A DNA stretch of 64,000 nucleotides from Cydia pomonella (GCF_033807575.1 NC_084713.1:10418703-10482702), one strand, 5' to 3'; positions 23,051 to 36,524 are shown, counted from the stretch's first letter. Notes: generated from the sequence alone by a model not told the origin. A program made the numbers and translations.

Positions 23051-24786
23051 CCCTCGTTGCATAATATACTTTTCCCCACCTTAACGGTTTTCTGCGTTAT
23101 TGGGACCGTGCGAAGTGCATGGTGGGGGTAAGTAAAGCGATCCCAGCGCATAAGGAGGTAAAAATTTTAACGAACTGCGGATAGCGTCTTCAGAGTTCGT
23201 ACAAGTTATATGGCTCGAAATTAAACTTTAATTTACGATTACGCCTGAAATATTTATTAAAATTGTATGGTGTAAGGGACATCGTAATCTGTATGAAATG
23301 CCTAATATAAGAAACGTATTTAATTTAATAATTATTAAAATTGTATCCGAGTAAATAACTTTCAAAATGCCACATATTATGTGATCCTTTTCTAAAAGTT
23401 AAGAATGGGTATAGTAAGTTACCCTTAAAAGATAGACATACAACATCGCGGACTTTTTTTGTAGACCAATGAAAGAGAGACAACTCCACCATACATTGTG
23501 TTGTTATAGCTCAACGGATAAGGCAGCGTTTTCGTTTAAAGCTCCTATCCAGCGTGACTTTTTCCGACAACATCGTTATATTTCAATCAATTTACATGAA
23601 ACCTTAACAAATTATATACCTAAGCCTTACTTATTAAGAACCACTCTATTGATAGATGGAAAGTCGTTTGAAAATCCGTTCAGTAGTTTTATAAGATGTA
23701 GTGAATTGACGTTTTCCCCTAAACTTGCGGATGCTAGGTTGCGTGACAGTCGTGCACATAGCGAATTATCTAATTTAAAAGCTTATACGTAAGCTCCGTC
23801 AAAGTCTGGGGTTATTTGATCATATATAACTCATTTATACTATATGAAACTGACTGCCACCTCACCTGTGGACACAAGGTGGAAAATATACTAATTAAAG
23901 AGCACTTTAGATTAAGCTTTAAGGGACTTGACTAATTAATTTTTTCTGAAGCCTCCCGAAGGAAGGTTTAAAATCTCTCTAGAAGCAAATCGAAATCCGA
24001 GTATACAAGTGCTGACATCGTTGCGAAATCCGCAACGAAGCCTTTGAAATGAGCGCCAGAACCGCTCACCACGCAAGGCCGCCGGTCATGGCTGGCTATG
24101 GTACAATAAACATCATCTATATACTTACTCAATACCAATGACTAATACTCTAGAATTGTGAGAAACGTAATCGTTACAATTGCGGATGTACAAAAAGTCG
24201 TCAACGAAAGCCCAATAGGCGAGGTGATTTGCATCCCTATTGTATGCCCAATAGGCTGAAATTACCATTGTATGATGTGACGCAATGAAATATTTTTTTT
24301 GCCCCTTTCAGATTATAACAGGTGAATTGTAGATATTTCGAATTCGAGTCAACAGTAAGTATGACTATAATGAGGTATTTAATAAAAGTGAAAGCGAATG
24401 GCAATTAGCGTTTTATGCTACGAGTGACCACGACAATTATTGATAGTGGAATAATTTATGATAGCAATGCGACAGTAAATTGTAATCAAATGGAAAATAA
24501 CATAATTATTTTATTATCAGCTATTTAAGGTACTATACGAATACCAACTCATGAGAATACTATGATATTATAATAATGATATGGTACTAAATATGAAAGA
24601 GTAAAACTTGAGGGGCACGTGTCTTGAGAACAAGTTATTTAAATAATATAAATCTATAATGTTAATGTGTTTTACACATCGACGGAAATATATGAAGAAA
24701 CGCGTAAAACATTAACGAGATCATAAACTTGGAACAATATTTTAGTAGAGGGAAGTCATTTTCTAGGGTGTTGTAGTTGTCTGAAA
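23051..24786. other. No gene recognised
   Basis: A 107-codon plus-strand frame at 23469-23792 has no identifiable domain. Words near 23650-23690 resemble the 3' portions of common lepidopteran interspersed repeats, so it is probably repeat-derived. Confidence 0.45.
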
Positions 24787-25053
24787 GCATTAACATATAT
24801 ATCTAAGGACGGGCCTTACGGACATTAAGAATGGGGCCAATACAGCGGTGTAACGCACACGAATTCGAGCCAATCGTGCAATCTAACGCCGCAACGCGAT
24901 TGGTTGATGAGTTCGCAACCTGAGCGCGATTGGTTGCAATTTGCAACTAGTTCCGTTAGATTGCAAGATTGGCTCGAATTCGTGAGTGACACCACTGAAC
25001 TAGCACCATTCTTAGTGCCCGTAAGGCCAGTCCTGAGATATATATGTCAATGT
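24787..25053. mobile_element. MITE, copy B of a pair
   Basis: It is palindromic, with ACATATATATCTAAGGACGG at the left and TCCTGAGATATATATGT at the right. The interior shares GAATTCGAGCCAATCGTG and GCGATTGGTTG words with 14181-14395, but with an extra inverted segment, so it is longer than copy A. Confidence 0.7.
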
Positions 25054-25254
25054 CTGAAAGACATTTTTAGCGATAGACCGCCTCTTGTTTACCTCTACTT
25101 GAGTTGCTTTATTCAATGTACTCTCTGTAGTATTTTCTTGTATTGAGGTGTGCAATAAAGGGTATTTGTATTCTATTGTATTTAATACTAGGTTAATATT
25201 TTGAAAATGATGATAAATCATGTCAATAACAGAACTCGTACGTCAGAATAAACT

Positions 25255-25787
25255 ACGTATGTAACAAACTAAGAGCACTTATGGCAAAATTTGTAGTGTT
25301 AAAATTTAAGATACCGTACAAGATACTCAGAATGTTATATCTGGCACTAGCACAATCTGTTATTGACTATGGGCTAAGTAGTTACGGTAGAACTTATAAA
25401 ACATACATAAATAAAATATATAGATTACAAATAAGTTTATTAAAGACGATAGTTCCAAATAATGTAAGAGATAAAATAGGCAACCATGAAGAATTATTAC
25501 AATATTGTAAAGTCATTAGTATACACAAGAAAACCGATATAGCAATAATCAATGATGAGATTGTAAACCTAGGAAGTTTAAATAAAAACCATAGGCCGCA
25601 ACATTTACGAAAGTTATCATACTTGCCTCGATTCGTATTACCAAAGTGTGCCAATGCATATGGAAAACGACGATGGGAATATTTGCTACCACATATCCTC
25701 AACGAATTATCCGAAGTAACTTATAATAACATTAGTAACAACCCACATAAATGTAAACAAATATTGAAAGCCGCATATCTTAGGTAA
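25255..25787 (+). pseudogene. C-terminal part of a non-LTR reverse transcriptase ORF2
   Basis: About 175 codons are open to the stop at 25785-25787. LALAQSVIDYGLSSYGRTYK followed by the IYRLQISLLKTIV block matches the thumb region after the reverse-transcriptase core in Jockey/CR1-like LINEs (alvqSvi.YG...wG......l..lQ...lk.i). The polymerase core with the YADD box and the endonuclease are absent because the insertion is truncated. The methionine at 25281 is internal; open reading extends back to about 25255 (YVCNKLRAL). The exact clade is uncertain. Confidence 0.7.
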
Positions 25788-26067
25788 GATAATTAAATGT
25801 ATGTCACACTTATAAGAATATCTCATTTCACGAAGGCGGGTATAAGCGGAACCGAGATCCTAACACCTTAGAATAGGGATCAAGATTGCCGACTTCGTGA
25901 TATGAAACACTCCATGGTTTTTAAATGTAAATAATAAACCTACTTATATAATATTATAGAGTGTAAGAGCGATTACAGCGGCAGTTAAGCCCTAGGAGGC
26001 TTTGTTCGCTGGAATTATCTTGAAAATGTATAAATTTTTTGTGTTAATAAATAAAAAAAAAAAAAAA
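25255..26067 (+). mobile_element. 5'-truncated LINE with poly(A) tail
   Basis: A continuous frame (next entry) is followed by about 260 bp of 3' untranslated sequence. It ends in TTAATAAATAAAAA and a run of about 15 A (26053-26067). This is the normal shape of a 5'-truncated non-LTR retrotransposon copy. No convincing target duplication was found at the two ends. Confidence 0.75.
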
Positions 26068-29000
26068 GAAGAGCAGCTTATTCTAACAGTAAAGCCAAAT
26101 GAACGGTACGTTATTGTCAACATAATTGAAAACCAACGTCGGAATACTTTCGTCAGTGTTGCAACAGGTTCATTCTGCAGTATAAATAACAGTTAATTCC
26201 TCCCACGGTCCGTTAGCGCCCGTCGCGTGCGCAGCCCGCTTCCTGCTCAACGCTGGGTTTCTTCTACTACGATTGTGACATGAATCGTACACTTTCGAGT
26301 TAATCTGTAAACAAAGGTGCAGGAATTTTGTTTTGTCTGGATGATAAAAGAGTTCGTGGGAAAGCAATATGTAAACAAAACAAAGACACTGCGAACGTAA
26401 AACAGATGTGTTATATTACAAGCATTTATTTGAATTGGCCTGTTAGCGTGGGTCAAATCTTGGAAGCTTAATTTGACCCAGTTTGCGATTTCCGTTTGAG
26501 CTAAAATTATGCATACATATGTAAATCGGATGACAATGCAATATTATGATGACAGAGCTGATTCTCTTTAATTTAAAGTTTATAAATATCTGTCATTGTG
26601 GCATTTGCATTTATGAGGTACAAACTATAAAGCAGAAATATCTGTATTTTATGGAGTTTGGATTTTTTTTATTTTTTCAATAGGGCTACAACATTTCGCT
26701 AAGAGCAAAGGCCCGTTATGTTAAAATTACCAGTTTTCTCATTAACCACATTACGACACTTGGGGGGGGGGGGGGAGAAGAGGTACAGACGCGTAAAAGT
26801 TCTAACCCCATTATTACAGAAATTATCGTTTTCCGTCAGATTGTTTACCGCCTCGCATTTTTTCGTATAGTTTTTACCGTGTACACGCATCACTGCTGCA
26901 AGACTGGGTCGGAAGGAACGCTGATGCGTGACCGCGCCGTGTCCTCGGGTACCTATCTCTGCCTGCCTGCTGTGTCATAGAAATTGACGGATTTGAAAGA
27001 GAATGTCTCTGGTGGTGGTTGTGAAGGTGATATGGTGGGACCACAGAACAACCCAAGGCAGTTTTCTGTGGGTGGGACCAATAACTCGAGGAATGAGATA
27101 TAAGAAAACAATAGCTCAACTAGGAAAAACAGTCTGCAACGGGAGTAACTTTTAAGTGGACACGGTGTTGAAATTGATCAAAATAAACTTTTAATAAAAA
27201 CAATTAAATATTAAACATTGTACGATAAGCAATGCGTGCCTACTAGATATAAACGTTTTTTATTTATTTATTGTGAACGAATGTGTTATTGAAGAAGCTA
27301 AAAATAAACTAAAGGTAATTAGGACAGTACTAAAGGTACCTATTAAGAATGTCGTGTCAGGCTGTGCAGTTGAGTCACGAACACTTAAATTCAGTTCAAG
27401 AACTCAGCATTCCGATCATTCGGGCATTGAGTTGGTAAACAAAGATACAAAAATACACTTTTATTTAGGTTGGTCATTTCCTGTGTTAAATTTAATCGAC
27501 GTGATCAGGTAGACAAGTATTTAGGATATCCAAGCAGGTAAGTATTAGATTCATTTTCACTGTAATGATACAACCAGGCGATTGAATTACGTAATCGCTG
27601 CGTAGAATATCGTAAGTCCATTAATCAAATTTATCCTCAAGGCAGGTAACCGTTCAATGATATTTTAGGAAATTGAATAAGCTTATACGCATTGAATCGC
27701 GGGAATGTAGGTCGTCTGCAGTCGGGAGTAGCTACTTCCAATCGTTATATTTACATTTACCTACCTTAGTCTAACCATAAAAACTTAGTGCTTTTAACTG
27801 AAGGATAAAACAAGCATTGAATTAGAAAATGGCATTCGCGACGAGCATGTCATAAAAAGTGGGGAAACTTCCGTTATTCGTTGGAAAAAAAGAGATTTTG
27901 ATTTTGTGCAGTGGGATATTCTTGCTCAATTAATAATAACTGATACCTGGTTGTATAGAATAGGTACGTAAAAAAAGAAGGTTGAATTATTGAACCTAGC
28001 AAAAATGTAGGTAATTGGTTTTGGACAAGATTTAAACAATTATAACTTAAATAAACCTAAGCAATCAGTAGTCTGGAGGACCATTAGGAAGTCGACAATA
28101 TTGTATAAGATATTTAAATGTCTAACCAACTATGTTGGACAATAACCATTCCGTTTTACTGCTAAGTAACAATAACAAAGAAATAAAACAACGAATGACA
28201 CGACACGGCTGTGGTTCGACGTCTTTGTCCGGCGAGGCAAGGATGGCAGCATTCCACTTCGCAAGTGTTGTATGAAGTACCTATCATAAATATCATAATG
28301 CGTACGTGTTTTGTCTTTACACTCTCTTTTGACATCCGGCCAAAAGTAATAGAAATTGTTTATTTCACCATTGTGTTCAACTCGAACCAAAAATACATCC
28401 TTACTGTTATTGTTAACTTTTACAACCAATTTTACTGTTACTGCAGTGTTGGGCTCAAGAATTGTTCGGTGTACAGTGATACAGTATCCACCGCAGTGCT
28501 ATAACGTAAGAAGTTGTCAAAACAATAACGTTTTATTTCTCGATGGTATTCACAAGACCCAGAAAATCGATTGGGTCGCGAGTGTAATGATGACCCACTT
28601 TATCGAGTGACCCTTGTAGGTAATCAGTGCTAGCTGATAGCTGTTTTCAATCGTCAAACATAACAATAAGTAGGTATTGTAAAACAAAACAACATATTGT
28701 TAAACTTAAATCATGTGATGCAGAAAATGATTATGGATACGTAGGAAAAGGTAAGCGTATTTTAACTGTCAGTATCGCAAGTAATGAAATAATTAAATTA
28801 AATATAAAGTCTTTATTTTATACCTCACCTTCACCTCGAAACTCTGGCACTCAAGCATACATTTAAACTATTTAAGAGGTAAATAAAAGCTTCACATTTA
28901 TAACTTTAAATAAATGACTGTCAACACAAAGACAACATATGCACACGTGCAAGACGACCTATTTACGAAGACAAAACGGCATTGCAGTTAAGTTGTAAGG

Positions 29001-29985
29001 CAATGATATAATAGTAGAACAAGTCTAATGGTACGGGGGCCGCGAAGGTTGCAGGGCGGCCGAGGCCACCGACGAACCTTTGATGTTATAAATACTGCCA
29101 ATAAAATCTAAATAAAACCTACTAAATTAAATTTGGTGGCTATATTGCTCAAAAATTTGCTTCAAGCTACATATAATATATGTCCTCTGCAGACATGAGC
29201 ATCGTGTAAATAGGTATGGGGAAATACGTAAAAGTTTTGATTTATTATCCTACACCTCAGTGTATACTCGTATATTGAAATAGTGATGCGTATATATCAA
29301 AATCTGTTTTCCATAATTGAATCAGTGATTCTCTCATACAAAGTGCAAGTACCTAGTAGCCTTGTAGGTAGGTACCTACATCTTACGAGAACGTGGTATT
29401 GGCTTTAAAATCAATTGAAACTTTTATGCAGATTGATGGAAAGTGCCCGAGGAGAAAATTGCCATTTTAATCAACACTGAGCAAAAGGTTGAGACATTTA
29501 TTACATGAACAGTTATGCAAACCAGGGTGCATCAGACACCAGCGCAGCGGAGATTTGCACGTTCGAAGTCGTCGGAAAGATTAACAATAAAAAACCATAA
29601 AATATTTTAAAAAAATAGTGTAAAGTTTTATTCGATGAATAGATTCTTTCGTCCGATTCTTATGATAATACATAGGTACGGAGGAAGGATGTCAAAAGGG
29701 TAGCGGGATAAAACCGGATGTAAGTGACCCAGCGAAATTCAAAGTAGGTCACGGAATGTACCCCTACGTAAAATTAACAGAATGTAACAAAGAAAAATCA
29801 GAAAAGGAATATAGTACCCAGCCAAGATATGTTAAGTTTATTATTTTAAGTTGAAATAGTTAAGCGCTCTATCGGGATATCGAGAACGTTTCCACCATGG
29901 TACCAAAAAAAATATGACAATGTTGCCGCCAAGTCATTGTGTCTCACGTTTTTAACTACGTATCTTCAATAAATTATTTTCCATC
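26068..29985. other. No gene recognised
   Basis: A run of 14 G lies at 26762-26775. Frames at 26874-27119 (minus), 28130-28429 (minus) and 28211-28610 (plus) overlap each other and show no known domain. A small G+C-rich patch is at about 28200-28265. No exon could be supported. Confidence 0.45.
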
Positions 29986-29989
29986 CTAT

Positions 29990-30095
29990 TCTGCTTCTAT
30001 ATATCTATTAGCTACAAGCGTCCACTGTTGAACACTGGCATAACACAAGCCTCTCCATAAAGTGCGATCCTGCGGTTTATTCAAGACACATCTTT
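29990..30095 (-). repeat. Possible LINE 3'-end remnant
   Basis: Words such as CCACTGTTGAACACTGGC and GCGATCCTGCGG resemble, from memory, a sequence shared by many lepidopteran RTE-type LINE ends. It is short, diverged and without flanks, hence low confidence. Confidence 0.3.
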
Positions 30096-33000
30096 TGCAG
30101 TACAAAACTTCACGTGAAGTAGTCTTCAAATTGCATACAATAATTTTCTGCAATTCTTTCTAAATGAACAACAACACGACTACTAAGAGAGTAGGCGTGT
30201 TTGGTACAAATTAGTGGTTTAACTCGTTTGCCGGCTGGCTAGAACAGGTTGCAGGGCAGATGGGAGGTGGAAAGCCTACGCAAAACGTTTTCACTTCACT
30301 AACTACTTGACCGTTATGTTATATATTTGTTGGATTTATTTTCGGAAGCCAGGATGATTTAGGAAATATGTTATTTACAATAAGGATACAATTAATGTCA
30401 AATATAGTCCTATTTTAGTGGCATAATGTGTCCATATAGAAGATGTAAAAAATTTGACCGGTTATTTTGAGGTACTACTAATACATACTTTGCTCACAAA
30501 TACCACAATTAAAAATGTTCTACAATAAAATCAGAGAAGATATCACCTTAAAATAAATCATATATTTCACAATTCAAATGAACTTAAGGTACTTCAATCA
30601 CCAATTTTAACAATAACAATGCGCGAAATCTGTCGGTCTGCTGCAATGGCGCAGCAGTAAGTACTTAACAACGCAACATAATCATACTCGTAATGCTTGA
30701 TAGCCGGGCCAGTAGACACTGTCAGTGTTTTCATTCGAGATCACTTTTCTCTTGAGATCTGGCCAAGAGTTTTTTAATCGCTTTCCCATAGATAAGATGT
30801 AGCTGGCCAGTGACTGTCAGAATGTTTTTTTTTTTTGAGAGAGAGCGCTTTCCCCGCGTGGTAGCGTATCGCGAACGCGACCCCGAGCGGTTGATAAGTG
30901 GCTGTTTGCTCCTCTTGTGCCCTGCCCTTAGCCCTTCGATAAAAAGCATGTATTTATATATGAAAAATACCGTAATTACAATGTTGCTTTACACTATTGT
31001 TTAATCTCCGAGAAAAAACTTAGCGAGTATTAATCGATTTTACACTAAATTCCTACAATGATTGGAATTGACCGGTAAGAACGTTTCTATTCAAAACATT
31101 GTTAGAGAAAGGAGAAAGTTATATAACACATAAACGCGCGCAGCACACAGCGACCTGATATAAAGTTTACAATGACAGATACAAGAGACGAAAATGAAGA
31201 TCACGGAAAACTTTCTATTTTCAATCGGAAAACTGGGCTACAAGAGGAGCAGCCCAGCGGCTTAAGGGCTCCCCCCGCACCCCGTCGACCTACTTTTCCC
31301 CCCTCTCGATCTTTGTGCACGCTCGGCTTGCACAACTCTTGCGTGATATCAGCTGGATTCGATGATAACTCGATAGCGGCGTTGGTCGACTCGATTCGTT
31401 CGCGTTTGTAGAAAGTTTGTGGTTATGCTTTTGTTTTAAACAATTGACTGGAGTTATTAGGGTACTCGATTGTTGAGTATAATGCTGTTTGACGAGTCAA
31501 GAACAGTTAAATAGTGTCCGGAATAATGCGTATAAATTATAAAGCCAGCATTTGGTTAGGTACTCTTACAAGTATTAAGGCGTATTTTTTCTATGCACCT
31601 TATAAAAAAGACCATAAAATTGGTTGAAATATTTTCGAATGCATAGTATTATTTGTTGACACGTTTTCGTTGACATAGAAATGAAATAATTTATTAATAC
31701 ATCCAAACACGACGTAATTTCAGTACTGTGTAGGTATTTGTTGATAAGTTTCATGTCGTGATCTAAACAAGACGAAAACAAAACTTTTTGTGGCCGGCAA
31801 CGTTGTCTACGATGACTACTTATGTTGTATATTCCGGTGATATGACGTTCATCAGAGGTACTATTTATTTAAAACATATTTTGATGGGAGTTTACAAAAA
31901 TACTGAACCGACTGATGTTGATAAAATATTGTCTAAGTTGATTTCAAGATTTTCAGTTGTGACGAATGATGTAAAAATGATGAATGTTGGATACACTTAA
32001 TAATAATTTAATGTATTAAGTACTTTTAAAATAAAGACAAATAAACCGACAGGCTTGTCAAGTCTTATAAGCACCCATCTTTTATATCTGCCCTTAATTG
32101 ATGTTCAGAAGGGCTAGATTGGATATAATACAGGCAAAGACTTAGGTTGTTCTCTCGTGCCAAAACTCGTGTCAAAAAATGTATGGCCTACCGCGTACCC
32201 AGAAAATGAAAAAATCTATTCCTTCATCTGACTTATTGAGGGGACTTCTATTCTGTGGACTAATATACATGGAGTATATTATATAGGTACCTACTTTAAT
32301 GTACAATCCAAAAAAATCTGCGTATAGATAGACCACAGTCTCGTTAATCTTCAATGCAATAATGCCAAGATTTCTCAGGTATTTCTCCAAGGCCTCTCTA
32401 CTTGCCGGGGCAAAACGATAATATTATCTCTTAAAAGACCGATGACAAAGTTACGATTGAAATTGGCAGAGAACCAACAAGACCAGAGTGAGAACCTTAA
32501 GGAAGAGGCCAGTTACCGGTATATAATGGACATTGGAAATAATTAACACAGATCACAGAGATGATTTTCTTATCCATCCGTTTTACAATGTCGGTGATTG
32601 TATTACAAGAAATAACAGCATTATCATAACAATTAACGTTTTTCAATCATGCTAGCGCAAGTATACAGTACATGACAACTATTGCCTACTCAGTAGCTTA
32701 TTACTTACCTACTAACTCCTATGGAAAATGTCTGCAAAAAATTTTTACTTAAAAAGATGACAATATTTGTTTGATCATGACCATTGAGGTATAGTATTAG
32801 AGTTGGCATCTCTAACAAAATGTTTCCGCACCTCAATGAAGTGCCGGCACTTCATTGCGTTCAGTATGACTACTGGCGAGATGCCACACGTGACAAAAAA
32901 TAAAATAAAAATAAGAATTAAAAATGCCTTTGTGCGTTATGAAAATGTATTCCAATAATATCAAGAAACATAATAAAAGCAATATAATAACAATCCCCTG

Positions 33001-34210
33001 CGAAAAACTCTTGTTTTAAGCTCATTTAGATTCTTTTGAAACGTCACTTTATACCCTCGCGGCTCGCGGTGGTACGCCATTTTCTTTGGAGCATAGATTA
33101 CATTTCGCAGATGTAACACGTAGGTACTAATGATTACCTACCTTATTGTTTGCAGAATATATACACAATAATGATATATTACTCTTTATCTCGTATTTTT
33201 TTGTCGCGTTTTTCTTATATTCAAAAAGTATATTATGCTACAAGCGCGATTTGATAAAAATTGCTTCGAGTACGAGAGTCAAATTGAAAGATTTTTATGA
33301 CTATTTTTATATATTTTAATGTTGTCAGTGTCACATATATAAAACAATTTAAATACACTTGTAAGGAAAGAAATACATTTTATCTAGACTCTTTACAGTG
33401 CGTATGTAGGCAGAAAATGAACAGTTGTCATAACAGTTTCGCCTTTGGCCACCTATGCTTATTCTTTAGCTTAGTGACAGACGTCAAACGTCGAAAATGG
33501 CGTACACAATTTGTTTTCGATAGCCTGTCTAGTACGTAGTACATTTATGTCAGTGATCATGACCAGCGGTGGCAGCGGTTCCATTTTTATCACTTTTCAC
33601 TATGCCCACCCCTTTCGCGCTTACATACTTGTTAGAACGTGACAGGCATGGTGACAAATGATAAAGAGCCGACCATCTTAGCCCTACAGGACTCAATAGT
33701 AATGATTCATGTTACTAAGTCAACACAACTATTAATCGAGCAGGTATCTGTTATTACTGGTTATTACGTGATCTCCTCTAGTCCTTTATTCAATTAAGCT
33801 TCAATGGTTTATTGATTAATCAATTGCTTTTGGCTTTGTCAAGCTGAGTTAATCTGCCATTCCAATTACGAAACTTAATGAAAAGGATCAAAACATCTAA
33901 TAATGCATCAATAATCGCAATACGCATGTTGGCTATTTTCATGTTGGTGTAAATCTGCCTTTTTACGAAGATCAAAGATAACTATAACTATATAAAATGT
34001 GTGCTTAAACTACCTAAAGTATGAAATGTTGGCAACAAGTGAAATCGCGGGACAAGCGGGACAACCCAAACCGCTAATTACGGGTTTGATTAAGAAATAT
34101 TGCGTTTAAGAACCAAGTACAATTTATTTTTCATTGAGAAGGGTAATGGGCTCTGTCTTAACAAATATCTAATCTTTTGGGGTCATTTATTCTTTAATTA
34201 TTTTATTAGG
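30096..34210. other. No gene recognised
   Basis: Mostly A+T-rich DNA. A more CpG-rich block at about 31240-31410 holds an 80-codon frame (31172-31411) with proline/arginine-rich composition and no recognised domain. Another CpG-rich patch is at about 30840-30900. 33400-33660 has paired motifs hinting at a decayed MITE. No exon could be supported. Confidence 0.45.
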
Positions 34211-34847
34211 TATCTTTAGGTACATTTTCACCTAATTAGGCTAATTTGCTCATTTATTAACCAAATAACTAGATTAGTTAAATACAACATCAGTTATTGA
34301 TTTTGCTACATTTCGGGCAATGCCCAGGCCATTGTCGTCTAATGCCTACAGCCTAGACTGGCGGTCTTGACTTTCTTGTGGGCAATTTGTCGGTGACTGA
34401 ACCTGAATAAAATATCAATAAAAACAACGTATGTTTTGTCGCTGCCGGTATAGTGGTCGTGTTTCGTTTGACAATAATATTGTTTTATATTTCAGCTGGA
34501 CTTATAGTTCGTTTTTTTAGCATTATCTTTAGGTACATTTTCACCTAATTAGGCTAATTTGCTCATTTATTAACCAAATAACTAGATTAGTTAAATACAA
34601 CATCAGTTATTGATTTTGCTACATTTCGGGCAATGCCCAGGCCATTTTCGTCTAATGCCTACAGCCTAGACTGGCGGTCTTGACTTTCTTGTGGGCAATT
34701 TGTCGGTGACTGAACCTGAATAAAATATCAATAAAAAGAAAAACAACGTATGTTTTGTCGCTGCCGGTATATAGTGGTCGTGTTTCGTTTGACAGTAATA
34801 TTGTTTTATATTTCAGCTGGACTTATAGTTCGTTTTTTTAGCATTAT
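34211..34847. repeat. Tandem duplication of about 313 bp, two copies
   Basis: 34211-34523 is repeated directly as 34524-34847. Both start TATCTTTAGGTACATTTTCA and end near TAGTTCGTTTTTTTAGCAT. The second copy has small insertions (about 6 and 2 bp near 34736 and 34771) and very few substitutions. The unit has no coding capacity and no resemblance to an LTR, and lies about 130 bp from the LINE insertion at 34985. Confidence 0.9.
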
Positions 34848-34999
34848 AAAAAGGTGAACATTTTGACGTGTATTTTTATTAAAAATATTGAAAAATGCTT
34901 TTTAAAAATACTACTAATACTACTAATGAAACTACTAATGATACTATTTTACTAATGAAAGCAAAATAATGTACATAATCGTATTTTTATTTTATTTTA

Positions 35000-35275
35000 T
35001 TAGTCTATTTGTGCGTACCACTGCCGAGCAAATGCCTTCCCTCTCGCTTTCCAATCCTCCCTGTGCTGAGCAAGATCCCGCCAATCCCGCTGAAACGTAT
35101 CCAAGTCGTCCCGCCATCTCTTCCTCGGTCTGCCTCTGCCACGACTACTCTGGGGATGCCAGCTAGTGGCTATTTTGGCCCATCTGTCATCATTCATCCG
35201 GCTAACATATACAGCCCAGTCCCACTTTAGCCCAGCCAGGCTATGAAGTAAATCATGCCTTAAATGATATACCAA
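35000..35275 (-). pseudogene. C-terminus of the RTE-like reverse transcriptase
   Basis: Minus-strand reading gives LKWDWAVYVSRMNDDRWAK, then GRGRPRKRWRDDL and the terminal WKARGKAFARQW before the stop at about 35000-35002. This is the typical tail of RTE-type LINE proteins (LKW.WAGH..R....RW.......GRP..RW.DD). The first 13 or so codons (35236-35275) are junction filler rather than element sequence. It is separated by inversion from the polymerase part at 35299-36524. Confidence 0.85.
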
Positions 35276-35298
35276 ATATGATATACCAAGTATGATTT

Positions 35299-36524
35299 AC
35301 CAAAAAAGCCCCGGTGAAGATGGCGTTACGCCGGAAGCTTTGAGACTGGGTAGGCATGTTCTTTTGCCGCATATCACAATTTTTCTCAATAGTATACTTT
35401 TCACAGGAATAATACCCAATAATTTTTGCCATTCCAATATCATACTGTTACATAAAAAAGGTGACAAAGCAGACATAAATAATTATAGACCAATAAGTCT
35501 AGTATACTACTTCTACAAGCTATTCATAAAGGTCATTCAGAACAGAATCGCTCCGCTACTAGACCAAAAACAACCACCTGAGCAAGCCGGTTTCCGTCCC
35601 TCTTTTTCTACTATCGACCACCTTCACTCCCTAAATCAAATTGTAGAGAAATCCAACGAGTTCAAACAACCATTGTATTTGGCGTTTGTTGACTATAATA
35701 AAGCCTTCGATAGTGTCACACATGGAGCCATCTTATCGGCACTGAGTAGTCAACAAATAAACCATACGTATGTTGAACTCGTTGGACGGATATACAAGAA
35801 TAGTACGGCCAGCATCAAGCTGCACGCACCGGGCCCCAAATTTAAAATCCTTAAGGGAGTAAAGCAGGGTGACCCGCTCTCTCCTAAATTGTTCACCAGC
35901 TGCTTGGAGGAAGTTCTCTAAAAACTGGCGGTCTCTTGGGAGACAAAGGGTATCGAGGTCGGCGATAGCAGGTTGTCAAACCTTCGATTCGCGGACGACA
36001 TCGTACTCTTCTCAACATCGGCAATTAAACTGCAATGTATGCTACAAGAACTTAGCGACGCAAGCCTTGAGGTTGGTCTGACGATGAACCGATCTAAAAC
36101 CCAGTTAATGACCAACAGCAAGAAACACGGGGTGACGGTGGATGGGAACATTTTGCAATATGTCGACGAGTATACTTATCTAGGCCAGATAGTCTCCTTC
36201 ACAGATCGCCAGGACAAGGAGATTGATAGAAGGATCAAAAACGCCTGGAGGAGCTACTGGTCTATCAAGGAACTCATGAAAGGTAAACTCCCAATTGCAC
36301 TGAAGCGCAAGCTCGTCGACATATGCATCTTACCCATCCTCACCTATGGTGCCCAAACCTGGTCATTAACAGAGGCGCAAAAATCACGGTTTAAGGTTTG
36401 CCAAAGGGCAATGGAGCGGAGTATCCTGGGTATCCGAAGATCTGACAGGGTGAGGAACAGAGAGCTTCGCTCCAAAACCCGTGTCGTCGATGTTGGGATG
36501 AAGACCGCCAGGCTAAAGTGGGAT
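35299..36524 (+). pseudogene. RTE-like reverse transcriptase core, inverted segment
   Basis: Starting at SPGEDGVTPEALR (the first reverse-transcriptase block), the frame runs through NYRPISLVYYFYKLF, PPEQAGFRP, LAFVDYNKAFDSV, KGVKQGDPLSPKLF, then the FADDIVLFS catalytic box at about 35988-36014, GLTMNRSKTQLM and YLGQIVS, to LKWD at about 36522. A single in-frame TAA at 35919-35921 is the only interruption, so the copy is young. Endonuclease and N-terminus are lost by 5' truncation. The last few codons after LKWD come from the target duplication. Confidence 0.9.

Larger units (their letters stand above)
34985..36524 (-). mobile_element. RTE-like LINE insertion with 5' inversion (twin priming)
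   Basis: The insertion is oriented on the minus strand. The 10-bp duplication ATAATCGTAT flanks it at 34975-34984 and 36525-36534. The 3' part (about 35235 down to 34985) is sense on the minus strand and ends with the ORF stop, a very short 3' region and an (AATAA)n-type tail, as in RTE elements. The upstream part (about 35299-36524) is inverted, sense on plus. Its 3' boundary (GGCTAAAGTGGGA at 36511-36523) abuts the target site, while the same 13 bases also begin the sense segment (about 35220-35232). This is the layout predicted by twin priming. About 60 bp of junction sequence separates the two parts. Confidence 0.88.

Noticed and set aside
23469..23792. 107-codon plus-strand protein gene
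   Set aside because: No domain, no coding-like periodicity that I can see, no splice or promoter context, and words resembling interspersed repeats.
28130..28610. Overlapping frames on both strands near 28.1-28.6 kb
   Set aside because: Mutually overlapping, no known domains, and neither has a plausible exon boundary.
31172..31411. 80-codon plus-strand frame in CpG-rich DNA
   Set aside because: Low-complexity proline/arginine composition and no recognised family. It may be repeat-derived, so it was not called as a gene.
34211..34847. Solo LTR pair
   Set aside because: The two 313-bp copies abut directly with no internal region, lack TG...CA ends and show no target duplication, so tandem duplication is the simpler reading.
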